Assembly: GCF_014077005.1 (NCBI RefSeq)
Contig: NZ_JACGVC010000046.1
Span: forward strand, 62,001 to 126,000
Source of the DNA: Colwellia sp. MB3u-45
GTDB lineage: Bacteria > Pseudomonadota > Gammaproteobacteria > Enterobacterales > Alteromonadaceae
Length of the DNA stretch: 64,000 nucleotides
Direction of reading: 5' to 3'
Below are positions 45,311 through 55,341 of this stretch, in pieces. Numbering within the stretch: the first letter of the stretch is position 1; each line of letters opens with the position of its first letter. The notes below the pieces were generated by a model that was not told the DNA's origin, searched no databases, and saw nothing but the letters and a program-made list of their open reading frames with translations. The position numbers and the translations under genes are program-made.

Positions 45311-45544
45311 TTAACGCAGAGTAAGTTTAGGTTGGAACTTGACGCTACCGTCAAAATCAACGGCTATCAGATTTTTTTGGTTTCGTAGTACAGCAAGCAC
45401 ATCGCCATGGTAGCCATTACGCACAAACAGAAGCATCGCTCCAAAGCGCTCTAACTGGTCGACCTCGTAATGCTGGATCAAAGTCAGGCCATTGTATACT
45501 TCGTTTGATGTGGCGCGTCCACGACGTTCGTATGATGATGACAT
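45311..45544 (-). CDS. Small conserved-looking hypothetical protein, 77 residues
   Basis: MSSSYERRGRATSNEVYNG followed by LTLIQHYEVDQLERFGAMLL and a short beta-rich C-terminus ending VDFDGSVKFQPKLTLR. The ribosome site is strong (GGGAG about nine bases before the ATG), and codon use is less AT-rich than the flanks, supporting a real gene. Cytoplasmic; no family recognised. It is divergent from the UspA-type gene. Confidence 0.65.
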   Translation of the reverse strand: MSSSYERRGRATSNEVYNGLTLIQHYEVDQLERFGAMLLFVRNGYHGDVLAVLRNQKNLIAVDFDGSVKFQPKLTLR

Positions 45545-45886
45545 ATATAGATCTCCCAGTAATGATAGACGTATGACATCAAAAAAAGACTGTCAATGCT
45601 AAAAGTATTAACAATTATAGGTTCGATGTACGGAAAGGACCAATCCGATGAGCTAAGCAATTATTATGAGTATGTGCATAGTCATATGTTTCGACCTACT
45701 GGCACTCTATCACTTGTTTTTATTGTTATTCCTAATCGCGAAAAATATCAGCCATTTTTAAATGACATTAAAAGATAGTCATAAATACTGGCTATACTTA
45801 AATTGTTTAAATGATACCGAGTGTATTTTGAGCACGGTATTCAATGTATTTGCAAATACACAGGTTGTTTTTAGCAGGAGGAAAAA

Positions 45887-46318
45887 ATGCGCACACTTAA
45901 TATTTTATGGCCTACAGACTTTTCTGATACGGCGTCACATGCTTTAAGATATGCCGTTGAAATGGCAAACTTATATCAAGTTGGAATCCGTATTTTACAC
46001 GTTGTAAAACAACCTTTAGGTGATGAAAATTACATGATTCTTGCGATTACACCGGAAGAGTTAGCAAAAAGCATGGAAGAGGTTGCAGCGAGCCGAATGC
46101 ATGAGTTATTGGGGCAGCTAAATACAAAATTAAAAATTGAAACCGTTATTCGACGTGGCGATGTTATTACTGAAATTTTGGCTGAGGCAAATAGCGGCGA
46201 CATTGGTATGGTGGTAATTGCCAGCCATGGTAGGACCGGAATCGCTCATTTTTTGAATGATAATGTTGCTGAATCGATTACCAATAAAGCTGAATGTCCT
46301 GTGCTAGTGGTTAAATAG
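45887..46318 (+). CDS. Universal stress protein (UspA family)
   Basis: A 143-residue single-domain Usp protein. Begins ILWPTDFSDTASHALRYAVEMA and ends with the ATP-binding type signature VVIASHGRTGIAHFLNDNVAESITNKAECPVLVVK, which contains the G-x2-G-x9-G(S/T)-like region in variant form. A very strong ribosome site (AGGAGG) precedes the ATG. Usp proteins aid survival under starvation and oxidative stress. No operon partner is evident; the next gene is 600 bases away. Confidence 0.9.
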   Translation: MRTLNILWPTDFSDTASHALRYAVEMANLYQVGIRILHVVKQPLGDENYMILAITPEELAKSMEEVAASRMHELLGQLNTKLKIETVIRRGDVITEILAEANSGDIGMVVIASHGRTGIAHFLNDNVAESITNKAECPVLVVK

Positions 46319-46922
46319 CATTGGCTATTGAACGTATTTTATATCGTAAGTATCTGTTTTATTGGCTTATAAATTAATATTTGTAGCGTTAGAAGCGAAA
46401 ACTATTAACGCAATGTGGTTGTTCAGCCATTCTTAGCTCTAGTTCAAAACATACAAAAACTTTCAGTATAAATTTTCAAATGCTAACTTTTACAATGTGA
46501 CAAAAGTTAGCATGCTGAGATGGACACCCACAAGCGGCAATGAGCTTTGCAGAAGACACTGATCTAACCTCTAATGCTCGTACACCTATCGACTGGCAAC
46601 AAAGCCACCAATATAGTCATACACTTTTGAATTATTAACGATCACTTTATGCGCATTGTTGACGTAACGACCTGAAAAGATTAATGTCTTCTTAGAGCGA
46701 TCACCCGCCAGTCAGGAGCAAGCTTACTGCAAAAGGAGTCATTCGCTTTGTAGAAATGCATGGCAAGTTTATGTCATTTCTGACCGCTAGTAGATATCTC
46801 AGTGAGCGGTGTTGTGGTAGGAATAGATAAGCGTTATACAAAAGGGTGTTATTTTAGGCACTGCGTGTAGAGTGTATTTTCTCGGTAGGCTTATTCAAAT
46901 TTAAACTAGGTAACGACGAATC
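46319..46922. other. Gap with dispersed-repeat copy c
   Basis: About 600 bases, no gene. The repeat at 46597-46664 matches copy b and extends into the GCATTGTTGACGT also seen in copy a. Confidence 0.5.
46597..46664. repeat. Dispersed repeat, copy c
   Basis: Starts CAACAAAGCCACCA, includes GAATTATTAACGATCACTTT and ends GCATTGTTGACGT. The left 59 bases match copy b, the right end matches copy a. Confidence 0.75.
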
Positions 46923-47879
46923 ATGATTAATTTTTTGTTTTTATTACTTGGAGTGGGTTTACTTACCATTGGTGGTGAAGCGCTGATTCGTGGCTCATTA
47001 GCAGCCTCGCGGCGTCTTGGTATATCACCATTACTAAGTGGTCTAGTTATCGTAGGTTTTGGCACTTCAGCACCAGAATTGGTGGTGTCTATAAATGCAG
47101 CCTTAAATCAACAGCCTGATATCGCCATTGGTAACGTCGTAGGTAGCAATATCGGTAATGTTTTACTGATCCTAGGGATATGTGCTCTCATCGCGCCGAT
47201 GACAATCAGGCCGCTGGCATTACGCAGAGATGTGGTTACTGTAGTTGCTGCTAGTGTATTTTTTGTGGTTTTAGTTGGCGGAAGCTCACTGGGTCGCGCA
47301 GATGGTCTGTTCTTGCTAATTGCCTTACTAGTATATTTAATATGGGCTTATCGGAGTGAACGCATCCATGCACCCTCTGCGGAACTAAACATAGCCGAAG
47401 CTGAAGAAGTTCACGAGTTACCAAAATCAATAGGTTGGACTGTAACTGCTGTGATAATTGGGCTGCTGCTGTTAATTTCAGGGTCACAGGTACTGCTTAT
47501 TGGAGCTGTTGGTATTGCTGAAAGTTTAGGGGTTTCTGAGGCGGTCATCGGCTTGACATTGGTCGCTGTTGGTACATCTCTTCCAGAGCTTTCAATTTCT
47601 GTAATTGCTGCTCTGCGTCGGCACGCTGATGTGGCTATTGGAAACATACTTGGTAGCAATATATTTAATTTGTTTGGGATTTTAGGAGTATCTGCTTTAC
47701 TTCAACCGCTTCCAGTGCACGTGAGAATTCTGCAATTCGACCAATGGGTCATGCTTGCATCGTCGGTATTACTATTTCTGTTTTTGTATACAGGGCGTCG
47801 TTTAAGCCGATGGGAGGGTGGAGTACTCTTGACCGCCTACGGAGTTTATTTAGGCCTAAGTTTTATTGCATTCGGTTAA
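46923..47879 (+). CDS. Calcium/sodium antiporter (CaCA family, YrbG-like)
   Basis: A 318-residue membrane exchanger with two inverted halves of five helices. The alpha repeats are visible: VGFGTSAPELVVSINAAL with GNVVGSNIGNVLLILG in the first half, and LVAVGTSLPELSISVIAAL with GNILGSNIFNLFGILG in the second. These hold the acidic residues that bind cations. It expels Ca2+ in exchange for Na+ or H+. Monocistronic, in the accessory stretch. Confidence 0.93.
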   Translation: MINFLFLLLGVGLLTIGGEALIRGSLAASRRLGISPLLSGLVIVGFGTSAPELVVSINAALNQQPDIAIGNVVGSNIGNVLLILGICALIAPMTIRPLALRRDVVTVVAASVFFVVLVGGSSLGRADGLFLLIALLVYLIWAYRSERIHAPSAELNIAEAEEVHELPKSIGWTVTAVIIGLLLLISGSQVLLIGAVGIAESLGVSEAVIGLTLVAVGTSLPELSISVIAALRRHADVAIGNILGSNIFNLFGILGVSALLQPLPVHVRILQFDQWVMLASSVLLFLFLYTGRRLSRWEGGVLLTAYGVYLGLSFIAFG

Positions 47880-48079
47880 CTATAGATAACTATGCTTACA
47901 CTACTAAGTTAGCATAACAAATGTCTGCTGCGGAGGTTGCGCAGAACCAAAGGTATAGAACTTAGGTTAGCAAACATATGATTGTGAATTGAGTTTTAAA
48001 TGAGTTAGCATAAAGTTATTTTTAATGCAGTTAAGAGCTGCAATTTAGAAGTTTTTGTTTTCAATTGGAGCGTGACTTA

Positions 48080-48601
48080 ATGAAAAAAATAGAATCAGTT
48101 TTCGAACACTTTTTATGGAACTCTCGATTGTTGGTTCTTATCCCTGTGATTTCAAGTTTACTTGGTTCTTTAATACTATTTATAGTTGGTACCATAGATA
48201 TTATAAAGGTAACTTTGACAAGCATTAATTACTACCTTGGCCGCGAAACTCTAGATATTCATGATTTTATTGTTACCGACATTATATTAGCAATAGATAT
48301 TTATCTAATTGCCATTGTCTTGCTTATCTTTGGTGCAGGTATATACAGACTATTTATCTCTCCGATTGATGAATCTGAAGCCAGTGATATTAAACATCCA
48401 TTTAACATCCAGTCTTTTGATGAGCTGAAAGATAAAATTGTCCGAGTAGTCATTCTTGCGGTAATTATTGAGTTTTTTAGAGCTGTGGTGGACATTAAAT
48501 TTTCAACCGCTCTAGATGCAATTTACTTGGCAGTATCTGTTTTTGCGCTTGCAGCATCTCTGTATCTTATGAATAAGAGTCATAAAAGTCATCCAGAGTA
48601 A
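48080..48601 (+). CDS. YqhA family (UPF0114) membrane protein
   Basis: About 173 residues from the ATG at 48080, chosen because GGAG lies nine bases ahead; a TTG five codons earlier would overlap it. Four helices, with ENFLW-like start (FEHFLWNSRLLVLIPVISSLLGS), central YLIAIVLLIFGAGIYRLFISPID and DLKDKIVRVVILAVIIEFF-like segments, as in YqhA. Function unknown in the family. Isolated gene between an exchanger gene and solute-binding protein genes. Confidence 0.85.
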   Translation: MKKIESVFEHFLWNSRLLVLIPVISSLLGSLILFIVGTIDIIKVTLTSINYYLGRETLDIHDFIVTDIILAIDIYLIAIVLLIFGAGIYRLFISPIDESEASDIKHPFNIQSFDELKDKIVRVVILAVIIEFFRAVVDIKFSTALDAIYLAVSVFALAASLYLMNKSHKSHPE

Positions 48602-48856
48602 ATAGTCTATATGCGCACTAAAGCAAACTAATCACATTCCAGTTACTTAAGACCATTGCAAAGAGCATGACTGGGACAAACACTCACAAGGCTTTACCTA
48701 GCAACGTTCACATTTGCCCTTTGGAAGAGCGTTAATGTCGGTACTTTAGCTCAATCAAAAACTAACATCCCCAATGTTTGTTGAACGTCAAAACGTGACG
48801 AAACGAGTAAAGACCTCAACGGCAGCTATGAGCTTGAAGCAGACCTTAGCCACAAC

Positions 48857-48896
48857 TACCTGCTAATGTCGTCTATGCGCACAAAGTGATCTTAAT
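48857..48896. repeat. Dispersed repeat, copy d (inverted)
   Basis: The reverse complement reads GATCACTTTGTGCGCA followed by TAGACGACATTAGCAGG. It joins the family core of copies a-c to the segment shared with copy e. Confidence 0.65.
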
Positions 48897-49004
48897 GAGT
48901 TAAGGCCGCCCCCTTTAGCTCGCACTTTACTGATGCTTGGTTTTTGATTAAAGTAAGGTATAGTTTTACTCATTCCATATGGGTAAGTTTTGATACTTTG
49001 TTGA

Positions 49005-49029
49005 AATATACTTTACCTGTTCATAACAT
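49005..49029. repeat. Shared 25-bp upstream segment, copy 2
   Basis: AATATACTTTACCTGTTCAT followed by AACAT; one mismatch to 42818-42842. It is 61 bases before the start of the solute-binding protein gene. Confidence 0.55.
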
Positions 49030-49089
49030 TATTTTCGCTGTTGTTATCGTGCTGTGCTGAACCACCTTAATAAAGGGAGTAGTCAATAA

Positions 49090-49869
49090 ATGTTAGATAA
49101 AAAAATTTACAACTTACTTTTTTTGTTATTAATTTCAAATTCCAATATTCGAGCTGAGACGTTACATATTGCTTCTGACATTTGGTGCCCCTATATCTGT
49201 GATAATAAGAAAGCTCCAGGGATTTTAGTTGAGGTTTTAAATGAAATAGCCACAGCAAAAAAAATGACGGTTAATATTGAAGTCATTTCTCTATCACGCT
49301 CTCTTATAATGGCTAGTAGATCTGAAATAGATATTGTATTAGCTGTAACAAAATCTCACATTACAGATCACAAATTACAAAGTAGTAACCAGTATTTTGG
49401 TGGTTGGCAAAATGACCTTTACATCAGTAAAAACGTTGATTGGTCGCCTAATAAACTTAATGATTTAGACGCTTTTTTAAATTCAGGTAAAACTTTAGGG
49501 ATAATTAAAGGGTATGACTATGGTCCATACATTAACAGTCTAAAGTCTAAATATACTGATAATATTTTTCAAGCTACTGGTGATTCTCCTTTAACGAAAA
49601 ATATTGAGATGTTACAAAAAGGACGTATTTCGGCGCTTCTTGATTATAGATATAATATTCAATATGAAGTGAATAAAAATAATATTGTTGATCTAATATA
49701 TGCTCGTAGTGAAGGTGGTTTTGTTCCATTATTTTTAGGTTACTCTCCAACAATTCTTCCTGAAGTCATTAATAGTATTGATGATGGACTTGACCTAATT
49801 CGCCGTAAGGGAATTTTGAGCACTATTTTAGAAAAATACGGTGTATCTGATTGGCAAAACCAAATTTAA
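49090..49869 (+). CDS. Periplasmic solute-binding protein (SBP_bac_3-like)
   Basis: A 259-residue protein with a signal peptide (cut near SNIRA-ETL). The first strand LHIASDIWCPYICDNKKAPGILVEVLNEI fits the family-3 amino-acid-type binding fold. Later parts read LGIIKGYDYGPYINSLK and MLQKGRISALLDYRYNI. There is no permease or ATPase gene nearby, as with many such stand-alone proteins of marine gammaproteobacteria, so a sensory role is possible. A ribosome site (GGGAG) lies upstream. Confidence 0.82.
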   Translation: MLDKKIYNLLFLLLISNSNIRAETLHIASDIWCPYICDNKKAPGILVEVLNEIATAKKMTVNIEVISLSRSLIMASRSEIDIVLAVTKSHITDHKLQSSNQYFGGWQNDLYISKNVDWSPNKLNDLDAFLNSGKTLGIIKGYDYGPYINSLKSKYTDNIFQATGDSPLTKNIEMLQKGRISALLDYRYNIQYEVNKNNIVDLIYARSEGGFVPLFLGYSPTILPEVINSIDDGLDLIRRKGILSTILEKYGVSDWQNQI

Positions 49870-50350
49870 ATTACTATAATTTTCCGTTGCCCGTTTATAG
49901 TTAACGATTAAAAATCGAATATAAACGACAGTAATGGGCTTTCAGCGGTCGGTGGGGTGGTTCGTTTCTCAATCGTCTAAACACCAACTTCGCGCTGAAA
50001 GCAGATATCTAACGCCGAAAATAGCGGCGAAAATTCAGCACCGCCTCAGATAAGTCTGTTTGAATAAAAGCAGTTCATCATCATAAGCAAAACTGGTTTG
50101 CACAACAGCGGGAGGCGCTTGTCTTGAATCCTGAATTAAGTAGAAACAGTTGGTTAATTGACAAAAAATAACCGACTTTCACTCCCTTAAGAATATGAAA
50201 TAAATGTCAATATGGAAAATATAAGGCATTATGTATTTTGATTTTAGGAAAAATGACGTTTTATTTTACCTATACTCGAAATTGTGTTTTATTTTTTTTG
50301 TTCGGCATTCTTTTGAATAGAATAAATATAGTGACATTGCTTTTCATCCA
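49870..50350. other. Gap without a recognised gene
   Basis: About 480 AT-rich bases between the two solute-binding protein genes. No hairpin, frame or repeat could be supported. Confidence 0.4.
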
Positions 50351-50380
50351 ATGCAGATAATCTTTAAAGGCTTAATAACT

Positions 50381-51112
50381 ATGCTTTCAATTTTAAAAAG
50401 AACATTAGGCGCTGTATGTATAATCTTAGCTTTTCATAGTAAGGCTAATGTTGCTGATTTGGATGTCCTCATTGTTACTGAGCATTTACCTCCCTATCAA
50501 ATTAGTAAAGATAACAAACTGATCGGTGGTCTTGTTGCAATTGAAATTCAAAAACTAATGAAGACAGTCTTACCGGAAAGCACTATAGAGGTGATGTCTT
50601 GGGCGCGCGCTCATCAAGTTGCGTTGGTGCGACCTAATACGATTATATTTTCCTTGGTGAGAACGTCCGAACGTGAAGATAAATTTATTTGGATTGGTAA
50701 AGTAGCACAGGTACGCACCGAACTGATTACATTAAAAGATAGTGAGTTACAGCCCATTGAAACCCTTTCTGAACTTAAAAACACTCAAATTGGCGTGAAG
50801 CGACAGGACGCAGTTGCCACATTTTTGAATAATAATGGCTTTGAATACGGTAAAGAGTTAGTTGAAATTGTATCCACAATGTCGACTATGCGAATGCTGG
50901 AAAAGGGTCGGATTGAAACAATTCCCTCCAACCAACAGATTATTGAGTTCTACTGTCAAAATACAGGGTGCGCTAATTCAGACTTCAAAACACTTTATGT
51001 TTTTAAAAAATTATCAGAAGAATTCTACCTAGCGGCAAGTCTTGGTACTGATGCAAAATTGATTGAAAAGTTGAAAGCGGAATTTACTAACTTAGATTTA
51101 CCCATCCAATAG
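50381..51112 (+). CDS. Second periplasmic solute-binding protein
   Basis: About 243 residues from the ATG at 50381, where a proper signal peptide starts (MLSILKRTLGAVCIILAF, cut near SKANVA); an ATG ten codons earlier puts non-signal residues first. The mature part has VLIVTEHLPPYQISKDNKLIGGLVAIEI, typical of the family-3 fold, and TQIGVKRQDAVATFL. It is only distantly like the protein at 49090. Again no transport genes are adjacent; a chemoreceptor and HD-GYP gene follow. Confidence 0.82.
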   Translation: MLSILKRTLGAVCIILAFHSKANVADLDVLIVTEHLPPYQISKDNKLIGGLVAIEIQKLMKTVLPESTIEVMSWARAHQVALVRPNTIIFSLVRTSEREDKFIWIGKVAQVRTELITLKDSELQPIETLSELKNTQIGVKRQDAVATFLNNNGFEYGKELVEIVSTMSTMRMLEKGRIETIPSNQQIIEFYCQNTGCANSDFKTLYVFKKLSEEFYLAASLGTDAKLIEKLKAEFTNLDLPIQ

Positions 51113-51124
51113 CAGCCATTCGAT

Positions 51125-51301
51125 ATGATTACCATGCAGGGCTTCTTAATTTTACTAAGCACAGTGGTCAATAATCCCATTATGATGTCGACCACAACGA
51201 CTATTTTTGGCTTATCGCCTTTGGTACTGATTCTACTCACTCATAAAATGTTAATTTCGGCTATTAATCGTAGTGTTGAATTACAGCTTCAATTGACCTG
51301 A
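51125..51301 (+). pseudogene. Possible remnant of an RND efflux permease
   Basis: A 58-codon frame reading LLSTVVNNPIMMSTTTTIFGLSPLVLILL resembles the conserved C-terminal helices of RND permeases (a VVNN-type turn, then TT-x-GLLPL), with the normal intervening part missing. Weak; it could be chance. Confidence 0.25.
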
Positions 51302-51802
51302 TTTTTGCTACATTTCGTGTGTTTAATTACCCACTTTATTTGCGAACCTGCGGGGTCAGGTTTGTTGAAAAATAGAATTTATTTTATTTTTGATGCGTTA
51401 AACACTTAGTGTTTGCAGCAGTTCCCATCGAATTCTGTGCCAATGAAAACGCAGATGCCAGATGTCTGCATTGGTGGGAAAGTTACGCCGCTGCTTACAC
51501 AACCATCAATAGGCAGTATCGAGTGTGGTTGCGTTGAATATATCGTTTACGTTTAGCATCTGTTGAATATAGCTGAATACTGTTACAAGTCATCCCTATA
51601 CATCTTTAGTCTCTGTGCCCTCTGGGGTGAAAAAATAATTGCTGGGTAAAGCATAAGCAGTAAGCTATGAACGGTCCCTTATGGCACTAAGCAGTCCTTA
51701 AAGGGCTGATTTTTTGTTTCAATATTAAGTCGGCTTTGTGGCATTAGTGAGCCTTAGATAATTATTTTTAACCTCCATGAGATGTTCTACTGCAAAGGTC
51801 TT

Positions 51803-51832
51803 CTTGGTGCGCATAGACGACATTAGTAGGTA
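51803..51832. repeat. Dispersed repeat, copy e
   Basis: TTGGTGCGCATAGACGACAT followed by TAGTAGGTA; matches the reverse complement of 48857-48884 at about 27 of 29 bases. Confidence 0.6.
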
Positions 51833-52236
51833 TTTCTGGCTGATGTCCGCTCACGTATCTTTGTTAACATTGGGCTAGTGATTATTAGAGACTTCTTCAA
51901 CTAGCCAACAGCGGTCGTTACTAATCAAAGGCTATGCACTAATCCTCCCCGTCAAGTACGCGGTGATTTGTCCCGTTAGAATGATAAAATCCCCTTTTTT
52001 TTGTGAAATATTAACAATGGGCTAACCGTTGACCGCCTTTTTATATTGCTGAGATACCAGAATCATCTAAGATTATGTTCTGCACCTGCTTTAATGTTAA
52101 TTGCTAATTAGTACTTATGTTGATCTAGATCAAATTATTAGTTTTTATTTTAATTTACATGGAATTATTAGCTTTGATGTTGTTTTTAATCAATCTAAAA
52201 TACTGGCTTTTTATTGGCGTATTAATATTGAGTGTT

Positions 52237-53775
52237 ATGAAGCATACATCAGGTAGTGAAAGAAATTTCTCAGAAAATGAACAATTAGTATCTATTACTG
52301 ATCTTGAGGGAAGAATAACTTACGCTAATAAGGAGTTCTGTGAAATTGCCGGCTACTCTCTTGATGAGCTCGTTGGACAACATCATAATATAGTTCGACA
52401 TCCATCCATGCCTAAAGCTGCTTTTGCTGATTTATGGAGTAAACTTAAACAAGATAATTCCTGGCGAGGTATGGTTAAAAATCGTTGTAAAAATGGCGAT
52501 TACTATTGGGTCGATGCCTACATAACCCCCGTCTATGAAAATGGAAAAATTACCGGCTATCAGTCCGTTAGAACATTGCCGAGTCACGAGCAAAAACAAA
52601 ACGCTCAACAGCTATATGATACTCTGAATAATGGGCATTCAGTCTCAGGTTTAGAGACTAACGTTAACATGAGAAGGTTATTTGCTATTGTTCTCATTAC
52701 TCTGGCATCTTTTGGTGTTTGGGCATATACAAGCTCAATAGTTCCATCTATCGTGTTGCTAAGTTGTATCGCTTTGCTTTCTCTTATTTTTTCACCCGAA
52801 CTGTTCACCTTTCCAAATTATGTCACGACCACGAAAAAACTATTTGATAGTCCGTCACGTCTAATTTTCTCGGGAAAGGGAGCATTGGGTATTATCGCTT
52901 ACCCTCTCGAATTATATAAAGCTCAGATAAGAACAATACTAGGACGAAGTCATGATTCCGGACAGGAACTGGTAAGGCTTGCTACTGAATTACAGTACTC
53001 TTCAATAGAAATGCTCGAAAGTATAGAAGAAGAGAACTCACATCTTGCACAATTTGCAACCGCCATCACTGAAATGAGTGCGACGATTGCTGAAGTCAGT
53101 TTAAATACCAATCAGACACATGACAAAGTTTTAATCGTAAAAAACGAATGTCGGGAAAATATCAATGTTATCGAAATCAGCCAAAACAAAATTAATTGTT
53201 TGGCGGATGATGTTGAAAAAGCGGCCAGCAATGCGCTTGAATTGGTAACCGATGTCAATAAAATTTCAACGATCATGTCTGAAATTCAGGGAATTGCGGA
53301 TCAAACAAATTTACTTGCCTTAAATGCTGCAATTGAAGCTGCAAGAGCGGGTGAACAGGGTCGAGGTTTTGCTGTTGTTGCCGATGAAGTAAGAACTCTT
53401 GCGAGTAGGACTCAGGGAGCAACCGTTCAGATCCAAAGCTCAGTAACGGAATTACAAAAAACGTTAGAAAATTGGAGTCAGGTGATGCTTGCTAGTAAAG
53501 CTAATGCCGAAGAATGCTCTGAAGATAGCACTAAAATAAAACAAGCCATGGAAAATATTATTGGCAATGTTAATGATGTTAGCGATATGACAGCTCAAAT
53601 TGCAACGGCGGCTGAAGAGCAAAGTGTTGTTGCCAATCAAATAACACATAGTGTTCATACCATAGATGATCTTTCTAAGAAAAACACCATACTTGCTTCG
53701 CAAGTGAATAACTATGGAATAGCCGTAAATAAAAGTGCTGAAGATATAGGAAAATTAAGTACAACCTTTAAATAA
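52237..53775 (+). CDS. Aer-like PAS chemoreceptor
   Basis: About 512 residues from the ATG at 52237. A reading from 52159 adds a hydrophobic stretch that would place the PAS domain outside the membrane, so it is less likely. The PAS domain (about 10-130) has [21 protein letters not shown] and [12 protein letters not shown], as in Aer-type redox receptors. A membrane hairpin follows near 150-185, then the signalling domain with the tip [22 protein letters not shown]. It probably senses redox state or oxygen through a PAS cofactor. The next gene starts 15 bases later. Confidence 0.88.
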   Translation: MKHTSGSERNFSENEQLVSITDLEGRITYANKEFCEIAGYSLDELVGQHHNIVRHPSMPKAAFADLWSKLKQDNSWRGMVKNRCKNGDYYWVDAYITPVYENGKITGYQSVRTLPSHEQKQNAQQLYDTLNNGHSVSGLETNVNMRRLFAIVLITLASFGVWAYTSSIVPSIVLLSCIALLSLIFSPELFTFPNYVTTTKKLFDSPSRLIFSGKGALGIIAYPLELYKAQIRTILGRSHDSGQELVRLATELQYSSIEMLESIEEENSHLAQFATAITEMSATIAEVSLNTNQTHDKVLIVKNECRENINVIEISQNKINCLADDVEKAASNALELVTDVNKISTIMSEIQGIADQTNLLALNAAIEAARAGEQGRGFAVVADEVRTLASRTQGATVQIQSSVTELQKTLENWSQVMLASKANAEECSEDSTKIKQAMENIIGNVNDVSDMTAQIATAAEEQSVVANQITHSVHTIDDLSKKNTILASQVNNYGIAVNKSAEDIGKLSTTFK

Positions 53776-53790
53776 GAAACCTTTACACTT

Positions 53791-55341
53791 ATGATAATTG
53801 AACTCATCAAGGCTGCGGCTCTACTAATGTCACTTTGTTTATTACAAAGCTTTTCCGTTCGTTTTATAAAAAAAAATGGACTGATAAAACAAGTAGTGTC
53901 AGGGGGGGTTTTTGGAGGGATTTGCATTATAGGCATGATGCTGCCGATTGAAATTATCCCAGGAGTCATTTTCGACCCCCGTACGGTAGTCCTGAGTATG
54001 GCGGGCTTATTCGGTGGCCCCGTCGTTTCAGTTATTGCTGCTGCCCTTACAGGAGGGTATCGGTTATTTCTTGGTGGTGGGGGCGTTTATGTTGGTGTTG
54101 CAGTCGTTATCGCATCTACCTGCCTTGGTTTAGGCTATCGTTATTGTGTTCATAAAGGCTTGATGAAAGTTAACATCATACAGCTCCTGTTATTCGGCCT
54201 TTTGGTGCACGTTGTCGAAATACTATTTATTACTCAGCTACCAGCAGATGTTGTTGTGGGGTTAGTGTCATTGATTGCTTTTCCGCTCATTCTTGTTTTT
54301 ACACCCGCTACAGCATTCCTAGGCATGCTTTTAAAAGACGTTGAAGACCGTATTAATACAGAGCAGGCATTGAGTAAAACACTCGATGATTTTGATAGGA
54401 ATGTTATTTTTTCAAAAACAGATTTAACAGGAAAAATAACGCATGCTAGCAAAGCATTTTGTGACATAAGTGGTTTCGAATTGAATGAGTTGGTGGGACA
54501 GTCACATAGTATCGTAAGGCATCCAGATACGCCTTCATCAGTATTTGAAAACTTATGGAAAACAATACAGCAAAAAAAGAGTTTCCACATTACATTGAAA
54601 AATAAAAAGAAATGTGGGGGGCATTATTGGGTAGAGTCACAATTAGAACCTGAATTCGATTCTGATGGAAAGCATATTGGATATATAGGCACAAGATTCG
54701 ATATTACAGATAGAAAAGAAATCGAACAACTCCACGAAGAAATAGAAGAAACGCAGCGTGAAGTTATTTTCAGGATGGGGGAAATTGGTGAAACTCGTAG
54801 CAAAGAGACAGGCAATCACGTAAGAAGGGTTGCTGAGTATTCAAAGTTGTTGGCTCTTCATTCTGGTTTAGGTGAAGATGAAGCAGAGCTTATCAAGCAG
54901 GCAAGTCCAATGCATGATATTGGAAAAGTAGGCATACCCGATGCGATCTTAAATAAGCCAGGTAAACTTGATGCTGAAGAATGGATAATCATGCAGACAC
55001 ATGCGCAGATCGGTCGTGATATGCTAATGGACTCATCAAGACCACTTCTAAAAACGGCAGCTATCGTAGCTTATGAACATCATGAGAAATATGATGGTAG
55101 TGGCTACCCGCAAGGTCTTAGTGGCGAAAATATACATATATACGGGCGTATAACGGCATTGGCCGATGTGTTTGATGCTCTTGGTAGCGAACGTTGCTAT
55201 AAAAAAGCATGGGATGAAGAAAAAATATTCAACCTATTTAAAGATGAGAAAGGAAAGCACTTCGATCCCAAGTTAATTGATATATTTTTTGACAATTTAG
55301 ATGAGTTTTTAGCTATTAGGGATAAATTTAATGATATCTAA
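53791..55341 (+). CDS. LytS-type 5TM sensor, PAS, HD-GYP phosphodiesterase
   Basis: A 516-residue protein. The N-terminal five-helix 5TMR_LYT type domain (about 1-190) has FDPRTVVLSMAGLFGGPVVS and LTGGYRLFLGGGGVYVG. The PAS domain (about 200-310) shows DISGFELNELVGQSHSIVRH. The HD-GYP domain (about 325-510) has HDIGKVGIPDAILNKPG, AYEHHEKYDGSGYPQG and ALADVFDALGSERCYK, so the catalytic set is intact. It should hydrolyse cyclic di-GMP. It lies 15 bases after the Aer-like gene, in one operon. Confidence 0.92.
   Translation: MIIELIKAAALLMSLCLLQSFSVRFIKKNGLIKQVVSGGVFGGICIIGMMLPIEIIPGVIFDPRTVVLSMAGLFGGPVVSVIAAALTGGYRLFLGGGGVYVGVAVVIASTCLGLGYRYCVHKGLMKVNIIQLLLFGLLVHVVEILFITQLPADVVVGLVSLIAFPLILVFTPATAFLGMLLKDVEDRINTEQALSKTLDDFDRNVIFSKTDLTGKITHASKAFCDISGFELNELVGQSHSIVRHPDTPSSVFENLWKTIQQKKSFHITLKNKKKCGGHYWVESQLEPEFDSDGKHIGYIGTRFDITDRKEIEQLHEEIEETQREVIFRMGEIGETRSKETGNHVRRVAEYSKLLALHSGLGEDEAELIKQASPMHDIGKVGIPDAILNKPGKLDAEEWIIMQTHAQIGRDMLMDSSRPLLKTAAIVAYEHHEKYDGSGYPQGLSGENIHIYGRITALADVFDALGSERCYKKAWDEEKIFNLFKDEKGKHFDPKLIDIFFDNLDEFLAIRDKFNDI

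Larger units (their letters stand above)
48602..49089. other. Gap with dispersed repeat d and the shared upstream segment
   Basis: Contains an inverted repeat copy at 48857-48896 and the 25-base segment at 49005-49029. No gene recognised. Confidence 0.45.
51113..52158. other. Long gene-poor gap
   Basis: About 1,050 bases. It holds a possible decayed frame at 51125-51301 and dispersed repeat e at 51803-51832. The rest shows no frame with a ribosome site. Confidence 0.45.

Noticed and set aside
45596-45778. 60-residue frame upstream of the UspA gene
   Set aside because: Start has no ribosome site; composition is ordinary for chance frames in AT-rich DNA. Not ruled out, but not supportable.
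43973-52158. Chromosomal integron cassette array
   Set aside because: No integrase and no convincing attC core sites (RYYYAAC/GTTRRRY pairs) were seen around the small genes; genes have own ribosome sites and mixed strands.
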